Shown piece by piece: positions 7,234-13,258 of a DNA stretch of 13,258 bases. The position numbers were made by a program, and so were the translations under genes. The stretch spans positions 1-13,258 of the forward strand of contig JANYKF010000114.1 in assembly GCA_025361665.1 (NCBI GenBank), read 5' to 3'. The notes under the pieces were generated by a model. It saw nothing but the letters and a program-made list of their open reading frames with translations, was not told where the DNA came from and did not search any database. The stretch comes from Clostridiaceae bacterium. GTDB lineage: Bacteria; Bacillota; Clostridia; DSM-8532. How positions within the stretch are numbered: position 1 is the stretch's first letter; each line of letters starts with the position of its first letter.

Positions 7234-8359
7234 CAGAAAAGTGGAAAGTCTTCTCGGCATGTCGGGTTCGTGGCTCTCCGTCCTGCTCATCATGTCGGCA
7301 TGCCTTTTCATCATCATCTACATCATGCTGGAAGGTGCGGGCGTCATCAGCCTGAGGTTTCTGACGCAGGAACCGAGTTCATCCGCCTTGTCGGCCAAGG
7401 AGGGCGGCATCCTCACGCCCATCATCGGCACGATTCTTCTGACGGTCATCGGGATGCTGATCGCATGGCCAGCAGCACTTTCAACCGCGTTGTTCCTTGT
7501 GCATGACAGCCGGAAAGGGGTCTTTCGCGACCTGATCCGGATAGCCATCGACATCCTGGCCGGCGTGCCGACCGTTGTCGTCGCTTTGTTTGCCCTTGCC
7601 TTGTCGACCTCGCCGGGACTTGGCTTCCTGAGCGTGACCATCGAGAATGCGGATGGCGTCAACCGTTCCTACGGACGTTCCTTCCTGGTGGCCGGCATCG
7701 CGATGGCCGTCATGGTGCTGCCTTTTGTGGTGAAGACGGCGGAAGAAGCCATCAAGGCGGTTCCGCGGCAGTATTATGAAGCCTCGGTGGCTCTTGGGGC
7801 CACGAAATGGTACACAGTGCGGAAAATCGTCCTGAAGACGGCCAGTCCTGGCCTCGTCACCGCCGTCATCCTCGGGATGGGGCGCATCATCGGCGACACC
7901 GCCATCGTCCTGATCACCCTGGGAGGCACGCTCCGCATGACGGGGCTGCAGCCATGGTGGATGCCGGACAACTGGATCAGCACCATCCGCAACACCGGGT
8001 GCACCCTTACATCCTATATCCTTTACACTTCTCCCGCCGGAGAAGGAAACAACTCGGACGTTTCTTTCGGCGCATCCTTTGTCCTGGTGGGCGTCATTCT
8101 CCTGCTCAACGGCATTGCGGCCCTTGCGGGCGGTTCGGGCAAAAGCGCCGGGCGGGATAGGCCGGTCCGGTCACGCAACCGGAAACCGTTCGAGGCGGAA
8201 CCGGGTGCGGATCCACCTATGGAAAGAAACCGCGTGGACACGGACATGCTGCTCAACGAAGGCAATCCGGAAAAGGGCATGATGATGCATGGCGGAATGA
8301 AAAAGGGATTGGACGAAAGGGTTTCGGGCATGGACGGCGAAGGGGGGGCTGACAAATGA
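7226..8359 (+). CDS. pstA: Phosphate ABC transporter permease PstA with an unusual C-terminal tail
   Basis: A 377-residue membrane permease, partner of PstC. AAGGAGG (7213-7219) lies 6 nt before the ATG, which is inside the end of pstC. The family core covers about residues 1-302: a first helix (SVLLIMSACLFIIIYIML), GVPTVVVALFAL, the coupling loop YYEASVALGATKWYTVRKIV then GMGRIIGDTAIVL, and a last helix FVLVGVILLLNGIAALAGG. PstA proteins normally stop soon after this helix. Here about 75 more residues follow, rich in charged residues, glycine and methionine (KGMMMHGGMKKG), with no domain that I recognise. By family topology the tail would be cytoplasmic. The stop codon overlaps the ATG at 8356 in ATGA. 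The core call is firm; the meaning of the tail is unknown. Confidence 0.92.
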   Translation: MRNRKVESLLGMSGSWLSVLLIMSACLFIIIYIMLEGAGVISLRFLTQEPSSSALSAKEGGILTPIIGTILLTVIGMLIAWPAALSTALFLVHDSRKGVFRDLIRIAIDILAGVPTVVVALFALALSTSPGLGFLSVTIENADGVNRSYGRSFLVAGIAMAVMVLPFVVKTAEEAIKAVPRQYYEASVALGATKWYTVRKIVLKTASPGLVTAVILGMGRIIGDTAIVLITLGGTLRMTGLQPWWMPDNWISTIRNTGCTLTSYILYTSPAGEGNNSDVSFGASFVLVGVILLLNGIAALAGGSGKSAGRDRPVRSRNRKPFEAEPGADPPMERNRVDTDMLLNEGNPEKGMMMHGGMKKGLDERVSGMDGEGGADK

Positions 8360-8365
8360 CAGTGC

Positions 8366-9028
8366 TTGATAAGGAAGCGAAAGCATGGCTCCGGGAAAAC
8401 CACCCTGCTCAGGTCCATCAACCGGCTCAACGACCTGATTCCCTCCTATCATCTCGAAGGGGAACTGATGCTGCGGGGAGACAATCTGTACGCGCGCAGG
8501 GGCGGAAGCTGGGTCAACGGGCTGCGCAAAGGCATTGGCATGGTATTCCAGGCGTCCAACCCATTGCCGATTTCCGTGATCGGCAACCTGATCCTTCCTC
8601 TGCGGGAGCATTATCGCATCTCGCGGGCGGAAGCGGAAAAAAGAGCCATCGAGAAGCTGAAACTGGCCAACCTGCATGAGGAAGTCGCGAACAAACTCCA
8701 CCAGTCCGCACTACGGCTCTCCGGCGGACAGCAGCAGCGCCTGTGCATCGCCCGCGCCTTGATGCTGGAGCCGGACATCCTCCTCCTGGATGAGCCCTGT
8801 TCCGCATTGGACCCCATTTCCACCTACAAGATCGAAGACCTGCTGACGGAATTGAAGAGCCGGTACACGATCATCATGGTGACGCACAACATGGAACAGG
8901 CCAGCCGGATTGCGGACCAGGCCGTCTATTTCTACCGTGGCGAAGTATTGGAAGCAGGATCCACCCTGGATGTATTTCAGAATCCGAAGCATCCGCGGCT
9001 GCAGCGATACCTCAAGGGCGCCGTGTAG
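8366..9028 (+). CDS. pstB: Phosphate ABC transporter ATPase PstB, 5'-truncated and probably defective
   Basis: The readable part is a clear PstB: GSGKTTLLRSINRLND (end of Walker A), Q-loop GMVFQASNPLP, signature LSGGQQQRLCIARAL, Walker B ILLLDEPCSALDP and H-loop IIMVTHNME, with a normal C terminus. The N-terminal 35-45 residues of the family, including the strand before the P-loop and the first G of GxxGxGKT, are missing. The only start in this frame is TTG at 8366, and its residues MIRKRKH have no PstB character. The natural start should be the ATG at 8356, coupled to pstA by ATGA and preceded by a G-rich site. That frame reads MTVLDKEAKA and then diverges from the PstB frame. This fits a deletion of roughly 80-104 nt (3n+2) just before 8387, or an assembly error. 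As written it should not bind ATP normally. Confidence 0.85.
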   Translation: MIRKRKHGSGKTTLLRSINRLNDLIPSYHLEGELMLRGDNLYARRGGSWVNGLRKGIGMVFQASNPLPISVIGNLILPLREHYRISRAEAEKRAIEKLKLANLHEEVANKLHQSALRLSGGQQQRLCIARALMLEPDILLLDEPCSALDPISTYKIEDLLTELKSRYTIIMVTHNMEQASRIADQAVYFYRGEVLEAGSTLDVFQNPKHPRLQRYLKGAV

Positions 9029-9056
9029 GTTCCCTCATGCCTGATTTGAACGGAAA

Positions 9057-9095
9057 CCTGCATGAAGACTCGATGAATCGAGTTTTTACACCAGA
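9057..9095 (+). terminator. Partial hairpin repeat, copy C; likely terminator of the pst operon
   Basis: ACTCGAT (9068-9074) pairs with ATCGAGT (9077-9083), followed by a T-run and ACACCAGA (9088-9095). It shares CCTGCAT before the hairpin and the 16-nt GAGTTTTTACACCAGA after it with copies A and B. The stem itself differs on both arms (CTCGAT/ATCGAG against CTCAC/GTGAG). The other hairpins of the family are absent or decayed. Its place 28 nt after the pstB stop suits a terminator. Confidence 0.78.
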
Positions 9096-9206
9096 ATGAA
9101 GCTTATATCGATGACAGGATTGTATCCCTTCCGGGAGTCTCTGTTTTGTCCGGCGACGTGCTTTTCCGGATCGTCTTCGGCTTGTCAATCATTTCACAAT
9201 TTCATC

Positions 9207-9234
9207 TTGACACAGGGTCCGATTGCGCTATAAT
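9207..9234 (+). promoter_or_regulatory. Consensus promoter of the serA unit
   Basis: TTGACA (9207-9212) and TATAAT (9229-9234) are both perfect sigma-A boxes with a 16-nt spacer. Transcription should begin near 9241, about 30 nt before the glycine riboswitch. A promoter this strong suggests that control acts mainly on the leader RNA. The stretch between the repeat and this promoter (9096-9206) shows nothing else that I can name. Confidence 0.85.
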
Positions 9235-9272
9235 GAAACCAACCAACAGCATATGGCATCCGGTTGATGATT

Positions 9273-9420
9273 GAGGGAGAGCGGTGCATGGCACCCGCCG
9301 ACGGAGTGAATCTCACAGGCAGAAGGACCTTGATTGGACGGCTCTCTGGAGAGATCGCCCCTTCCCTCTGGCGGGAGGTGCGGCGGTGCCGAAGGAACAA
9401 GTTCCACATCATGCGAAAAC
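9273..9420 (+). promoter_or_regulatory. Glycine riboswitch (gcvT-type aptamer plus degenerate second aptamer) in the serA leader
   Basis: The first aptamer has GGGAGAGC (9275-9282), a P2 stem GCGGTGC/GCACCCGC (9281-9287/9291-9298), GCCGACGGAGTGAA (9297-9310), TCTCACAGGCAGAAGGAC (9311-9328), GGAC (9336-9339) and CTCTCTGGAGAG (9342-9353). These are the conserved blocks of the glycine riboswitch in their right order. A second unit begins with GTGCCGAAGGAACAA (9386-9400), matching the CCGAAGGRGYAA block, but the later CUCAGGYAAAAGGAC block is replaced by CATGCGAAAACAGGAGGG, which contains the serA ribosome binding site. This looks like a single aptamer with a 'ghost' second one, with probable control of translation. 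There is no T-run for a terminator. The direction of control is not visible. Confidence 0.85.
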
Positions 9421-9433
9421 AGGAGGGAACAAC

Positions 9434-11038
9434 ATGCCGAAAATCATCATCACCGACAAGATGTCCTCCAATGGCGTCGATTACCTCAAGTCGAAGGGAT
9501 TCGAAGTCGATACGCCCTATGGCATCTCGCATGAAGATCTCCTCGGCGTGATCGGCCAGTATGATGCCATCATCGTCCGCTCCGCCACGAAGGTGAAACA
9601 GGACATCATCGACAAGGGCGTGAATCTGAAGGCCGCCGGCCGGGCCGGCAACGGTGTCGACAACATCGACGTGCCCGCCTGCACGAAACACGGCATCGCG
9701 GTGGTCAACACACCGGAAGGCAACATCATGGCGGCTGCCGAAATGAGCGTGGCGCTTATCTTCGCCGTTTTCCGCAATGTCGCGCAGGCGCATCACGCCG
9801 CCAAGATGAATGATTTCCGCCGAAACCGGTTCGTGGGAGAGGAACTCGAAGGAAAGACCGCCGGTGTCATCGGCCTTGGGAAAATCGGTTCCATCGTGGC
9901 CCGCAAGCTCAAAGGCGTCGGCATGACCGTCATCGGATATGATCCGTACATCACCGAAGAGCGGGCCGCGTCCCTCGGCGTGGAACGGATCGCCACGATC
10001 GATGAACTGCTGCGGCGTGCGGACCTGATCACCCTCCATATTCCCAAAAGCCCGGAAAGCCGAAACCTCATCGGCGCACGCGAGTTGAATCTGTGCAGGA
10101 AGGGTGTCCGCATCGTGAATGTGGCCCGCGGCGGCATGGTGGATGAAAAGGCCCTTTATGACGCCATTGTTTCCGGACAGGTTGCCGGAGCCGCCCTGGA
10201 CGTGCAGGAAGTGGAGCCGAATTTCAACAAATCGCCGGAGGAGCAGGACTACAAGAATCCGCTCCTCGACCTGGAGCAGGTCACCTTCACCCCGCACTTG
10301 GGCGCGTCCACGAAGGAGGCAAACCTCAATTGCTCCCTGGATGTGGCGAAAATGGTGGAAGCCGTGCTGAACGGCGAACTGGTTGCGGCCGTGAACATGC
10401 CGCCGATGTCCGGTGACATGAAAGCCATGCGCCCCTACATCGATTTGGCCGAGAAACTCGGCTCCATCTATTATCAGGCCGAGAAGGAGACGGTTCAGCG
10501 CATCGAGGTCATATACAGCGGGGATCTGGCGGACAAGCCCACCAGGCAGATGACGCTGGCCGTTGTGAAAGGTTTTCTGTGCGCGACCGGCAGCGCGGAT
10601 GTGAACTACGTCAATGCGGAACTGAAGCTGGCGGATTTCGGCGTGGACCTCATCGAGAGCCGGTCCAGCCACCTCGACAAATACACCAATCTCATCACGG
10701 TCCGTTTTGTCCGCAGGGATCGCACCCTGGATGTTTCCGGAACCGTGTTCGCTAAAGACAGCATCCGCATCGTGGACTTCTTCGGCTACCGGATGGATTT
10801 CGAGCCGACCCCCCATGTCATCGCGCTGCAGAACCGGGATGTTCCGGGCATCATCGGGAAAGTCGGCACGGTCCTGGGTGAGAACGGCATCAACATTGCC
10901 GCCATGCAGTGGAGCCGCGACGTGTCTGGCGAGAAGGCCGTTTCGTTTGTCAGCATCGACAGTGCGGCGGATGATGCCATCCTGGCAAAACTCAAGGCGA
11001 TTCCGGGTGTGCTGAAGGCATCCCGGCTTGGTTTTTAG
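9434..11038 (+). CDS. serA: D-3-phosphoglycerate dehydrogenase SerA (long form with ASB and ACT domains)
   Basis: A 534-residue cytosolic enzyme for the first step of serine synthesis, oxidising 3-phosphoglycerate to 3-phosphohydroxypyruvate with NAD. The substrate domain starts with KIIITDKMSSNGVDYL and contains GRAGNGVDNID. The NAD-binding motif GLGKIG starts at residue 147. The catalytic arginine region is NVARGGMVDEKAL and the catalytic histidine lies in TPHLGAST (H288). An allosteric substrate-binding domain precedes a C-terminal ACT domain (about 460-534, RDVPGIIGKVGTVLGENGIN), the usual serine-sensing part. AGGAGG at 9421 sets the start; the 50 in-frame codons upstream are riboswitch RNA, not protein. 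The segment NFNKSPEEQDYKN after DVQEVEP is an insertion compared with most members as I remember them. The gene stands alone, between its riboswitch and a hairpin. Confidence 0.96.
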   Translation: MPKIIITDKMSSNGVDYLKSKGFEVDTPYGISHEDLLGVIGQYDAIIVRSATKVKQDIIDKGVNLKAAGRAGNGVDNIDVPACTKHGIAVVNTPEGNIMAAAEMSVALIFAVFRNVAQAHHAAKMNDFRRNRFVGEELEGKTAGVIGLGKIGSIVARKLKGVGMTVIGYDPYITEERAASLGVERIATIDELLRRADLITLHIPKSPESRNLIGARELNLCRKGVRIVNVARGGMVDEKALYDAIVSGQVAGAALDVQEVEPNFNKSPEEQDYKNPLLDLEQVTFTPHLGASTKEANLNCSLDVAKMVEAVLNGELVAAVNMPPMSGDMKAMRPYIDLAEKLGSIYYQAEKETVQRIEVIYSGDLADKPTRQMTLAVVKGFLCATGSADVNYVNAELKLADFGVDLIESRSSHLDKYTNLITVRFVRRDRTLDVSGTVFAKDSIRIVDFFGYRMDFEPTPHVIALQNRDVPGIIGKVGTVLGENGINIAAMQWSRDVSGEKAVSFVSIDSAADDAILAKLKAIPGVLKASRLGF

Positions 11039-11077
11039 GGTCGGTATTTGCGGGAATCCATGTAAAATACAGCATTT

Positions 11078-11105
11078 GGGCCGGCTGAAGTGTTTCAGCC
11101 GGCCC
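11078..11105 (+). terminator. Terminator-like hairpin after serA
   Basis: GGGCCGGCTGAA (11078-11089) pairs perfectly with 11094-11105 around the loop GTGT. The following bases (CATGTATGATAAAATG) hold no proper T-run, so termination may be weak. TATGAT (11110-11115) or TAAAAT (11115-11120) could serve as a -10 for the next unit, but no convincing -35 box accompanies either. Confidence 0.5.
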
Positions 11106-11192
11106 CATGTATGATAAAATGCTTTCAGAACTGTCATGGAAAGGAACCGGCACGCCGCTGCATGAATGTCGGCGACCAAGCCAAGGTGCGAC

Positions 11193-12764
11193 ATGGGAAA
11201 ATCCACTCGCCTGTTTGCGGCCATTGATATCGGCTCCCACAGGCTGCGCATGAAAATCGTGCAAATCGACCGCGAAGGAAAAGTCAAGGATCTGGAGAAT
11301 GTGGACCTGCTGGTCCCGCTGGGGCGGGATACTTTCAACGACGGCAAACTGAGTTTTGCGTCAGTCCGCGCCACCTGCGACGCGATCGCCGGCTTCAAGA
11401 GGCTGATGACGGACTATGGCGTCGTGGATTGCCGAGTTGTTGCCACCAGCGCGCTCCGCGAAGCTTCGAACCGCGATTACATGATCGACCAGATCCGCAT
11501 GCTTACCGGGTTTGATGTCGAAGTCATCAACAATTCCCAGGAGAAGTTCCTCACCCTGCAGGCCGTCAAGAACCTGTTGCGGGAATCAGTCACCATGAAG
11601 GCGCAGGAAAGCCTGCTGGTGCTTGACATCGGAGCCGGCAGCATCCAGTTGTCGCTGTGCGGTCCGCTGCTGCTGGTCAACAGCCAGAGCATGAAGATCG
11701 GTGCGCTGCGCATCAAGGAAGCCATGTCCCGCATTGAAAAGCACACGCTCCATTTCTACAAGGTGCTGGAAGAGTACATTGAAGCGCATGTGGAAGGTGT
11801 GGAATCCTTCAGGGGGAGCGGGGAGGTCACGCGGTTCGCCGTGGTGACCGGCGAATCGGAATCACTGGCGCGCTTGTCCGGAATCGAAAGGTCCGAGGGG
11901 ATTACGATCATCCCGCGGGATCGGTTCGAAAAAGCCTTCCGGAAAGCGTCCGCCATGTCCACCGGCGCACTTGCGGTCGCCTGCGGGGTTGCCCAGCCCG
12001 AAGCGGAAGTCATTGCACCGGCCCTCATCCTGATCCGCACATTCTTCGAAAAGACAGCAGCGGTCGAGGTGATGCTTCCTGACGTGACGCTGGTGGACGG
12101 ACTGATCGCCGAACAATTGCTGGCCTTTCGCCCCAGAACCGAAAGGGATGCCTTTGAGGAAGACATTCTCAGCAATGCGGCGCATCTTGCGGAAAGATAC
12201 CGCTACAACATCCATCATGCGCAGTATGTGACGGAGGCGGCCCTCGATATCTATGACGGGCTTCGGTCCGTTCACGGAATGGTTCCGAGGGATCGCTTCC
12301 TGCTTCAGGTAGCCGCCATCCTGCACGACATCGGCAAATACATCGGGGCGGATCCGCATTATGTCTACTCCTACAACATCATCAAGGCCTCGCAGCTTGC
12401 CGGGTTGTCGGATTCGGAACTGGCCACGGTGGCGAACATCGCACGGTTCCATTCCGTCGAGGAACCGGCGTTCGACAATGAAAGCCTGAAGAAGCTGGAC
12501 ACCGGGGATCGGATCAAGGCGGTGAAGCTGATCGCCGTCATCCGCCTGGCCGATGCGCTCGACACGAGTCACAAGCAGAAGATCGGCAATCTCAAGGTGG
12601 AGATCGGGGAGGATATCTGCAGGGTGAAGGGGGAGAGCCGGGAAGAAACGGCGCTTGAACAATGGACTTTCCAGATGAAGGCCGAGTTCTTCCGCGAGGT
12701 TTTCGGACTGCTGCCCGTCCTGACAGCTGCAAACAAATCTGGCATGCCGGAGAAGAAGCCATGA
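11193..12764 (+). CDS. ppx: Ppx/GppA-family phosphatase with C-terminal HD domain
   Basis: A 523-residue ASKHA-fold protein related to exopolyphosphatase (polyphosphate to phosphate) and pppGpp phosphohydrolase. The first phosphate-binding motif is AAIDIGSHRLRM (D12), where the family usually has DIGSNS. VVATSALREASNRDYM and the following VINNSQEKF match the ATSAxREAxN and ISGxEEA regions. DIGAGSIQL (D145) replaces the usual DIGGGSTEL, so a metal-linked Glu is Gln here. An HD domain follows, with HH at 'NIHHAQYV' and AILHDIGKYIG (HD at 378-379). AAGG at 11183-11186 is 6 nt before this ATG; an ATG at 11166 would add 9 residues but lacks a ribosome site. The stop overlaps the ppk start in ATGA, supporting a polyphosphate role. 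Exopolyphosphatase, GppA or a regulatory role are all possible. Confidence 0.85.
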   Translation: MGKSTRLFAAIDIGSHRLRMKIVQIDREGKVKDLENVDLLVPLGRDTFNDGKLSFASVRATCDAIAGFKRLMTDYGVVDCRVVATSALREASNRDYMIDQIRMLTGFDVEVINNSQEKFLTLQAVKNLLRESVTMKAQESLLVLDIGAGSIQLSLCGPLLLVNSQSMKIGALRIKEAMSRIEKHTLHFYKVLEEYIEAHVEGVESFRGSGEVTRFAVVTGESESLARLSGIERSEGITIIPRDRFEKAFRKASAMSTGALAVACGVAQPEAEVIAPALILIRTFFEKTAAVEVMLPDVTLVDGLIAEQLLAFRPRTERDAFEEDILSNAAHLAERYRYNIHHAQYVTEAALDIYDGLRSVHGMVPRDRFLLQVAAILHDIGKYIGADPHYVYSYNIIKASQLAGLSDSELATVANIARFHSVEEPAFDNESLKKLDTGDRIKAVKLIAVIRLADALDTSHKQKIGNLKVEIGEDICRVKGESREETALEQWTFQMKAEFFREVFGLLPVLTAANKSGMPEKKP

Positions 12765-13258
12765 AAAACATCGACATCACACAGCCGGAGCTTTACCTCA
12801 ACCGGGACCTCAGCTGGCTGGAATTCAACCAGCGGGTGCTCGAGGAAGTCGACAACAAGGACAACCCGCTCTTCGAGCGGTTGAAATTCCTGGCCATCGC
12901 GGCATCCAACCTGGACGAATTCTACATGGTGCGGGTCGGATCTCTCAACGATCAGGTGGAAGCCGGATACGAGAAAGCTGACTCCTCCGGTCTGACGCCA
13001 TCCGTGCAGCTTGCCCGGATCAGTGCCAGGGTTCATCTCATGTTCGAGGAGGCATATCGCACCTGGAGCCGCAAACTCGCGCCCCGGATGCGCAGCAGCG
13101 GATTCCGGCTGCTGCATGAGCCGGATTTGTCCCCCGTGCAGCTGGAATGGCTGTCCGGCCATTTCGACAGTTTCATCTATCCGGTTCTGACCCCCATGGC
13201 AGTCGATTCCGGACGGCCGTTTCCCTTGATCCAGAACAAATCGCTGAATATCGGCGTG
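12761..13258 (+). CDS. ppk: Polyphosphate kinase Ppk1, N-terminal part (runs off window)
   Basis: The first 166 residues of polyphosphate kinase, which reversibly transfers the terminal phosphate of ATP to polyphosphate. The N-terminal domain is recognisable from YLNRDLSWLEFNQRVLEEV, LFERLKFLAIAASNLDEF, YMVRVGSL and YPVLTPMAVDSGRPFP, ending in QNKSLNIGV at the window edge. The full protein is usually about 690-720 residues, so the catalytic histidine region is not in view. GGAGAAG lies just before the ATG, and the ATG overlaps the end of the ppx-like gene by 4 nt, so the two are translated together. The pairing of synthesis and degradation genes is common for polyphosphate control. Confidence 0.95.
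   Translation, partial: MKNIDITQPELYLNRDLSWLEFNQRVLEEVDNKDNPLFERLKFLAIAASNLDEFYMVRVGSLNDQVEAGYEKADSSGLTPSVQLARISARVHLMFEEAYRTWSRKLAPRMRSSGFRLLHEPDLSPVQLEWLSGHFDSFIYPVLTPMAVDSGRPFPLIQNKSLNIGV

Noticed and set aside
8357..8366. PstA-PstB fusion by reading through TGA (the two frames are the same)
   Set aside because: TGA ends other genes here, such as the metalloprotease and the Ppx-like gene, and a fusion would still lack the PstB N terminus. A deletion explains it better.
9284..9433. A 50-codon in-frame N-terminal extension of SerA
   Set aside because: These bases form the glycine riboswitch, and the AGGAGG site points to the ATG at 9434, where SerA homology begins.
11087..11120. A promoter for ppx-ppk using TAAAAT or TATGAT
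   Set aside because: No acceptable -35 box is found at 16-18 nt, and the region overlaps the hairpin, so it is mentioned only under that hairpin.
9194..11398. A 734-codon open frame on the minus strand opposite serA
   Set aside because: It lies antisense to a well-supported serA and its riboswitch, has low-complexity His/Asp/Arg-rich content with no family motif, and is explained by the codon bias of the sense strand.

Overview
The window comes from a bacterium with about 56-57% G+C (estimated by eye), strong AGGAGG-type ribosome binding sites and near-consensus sigma-A promoters. A copper-amine-oxidase-like 'stalk' domain fused to PstS and a glycine riboswitch point to a Firmicutes/Clostridia-like organism. 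That placement is an inference, since no rRNA or marker gene is present.

Layout. (1) 1-2522: a multi-hairpin repeat cut by the window edge, a promoter, a secreted M6-family metalloprotease with an EF-hand-like loop and C-terminal Ig/FN3-like domains, and an intrinsic terminator. (2) 2540-4378, minus strand: a long-chain acyl-CoA synthetase-type AMP-binding enzyme. (3) 4379-4887: a divergent control region with a second, longer copy of the hairpin repeat and two near-identical TTAACA-containing boxes that look like PhoP/PhoB operators. (4) 4888-9028: pstS-pstC-pstA-pstB, a high-affinity phosphate ABC importer. Here pstA has a long unusual tail and pstB has lost its 5' end, including half of the Walker A motif. 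No phoU follows. (5) 9029-9433: a third, partial hairpin repeat acting as a likely terminator, a consensus promoter and a glycine riboswitch. (6) 9434-11038: serA. (7) 11193 to the window end: a ppx/gppA-like gene with an HD domain, overlapping by 4 nt the start of ppk, which runs off the window.

Taken together, phosphate is imported by Pst, and the same neighbourhood encodes polyphosphate synthesis (Ppk) and a Ppx-family exopolyphosphatase or sensor. serA (serine synthesis) is a separate transcription unit, apparently controlled by glycine. The acyl-CoA synthetase and the metalloprotease are independent units.

The least expected features are the three dispersed copies of a modular hairpin-array repeat, all in the same orientation and each upstream of a plus-strand promoter region; the truncated pstB; the stalk-PstS fusion; and the glycine riboswitch in front of serA. 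I see no CRISPR array, transposase, tRNA or rRNA.
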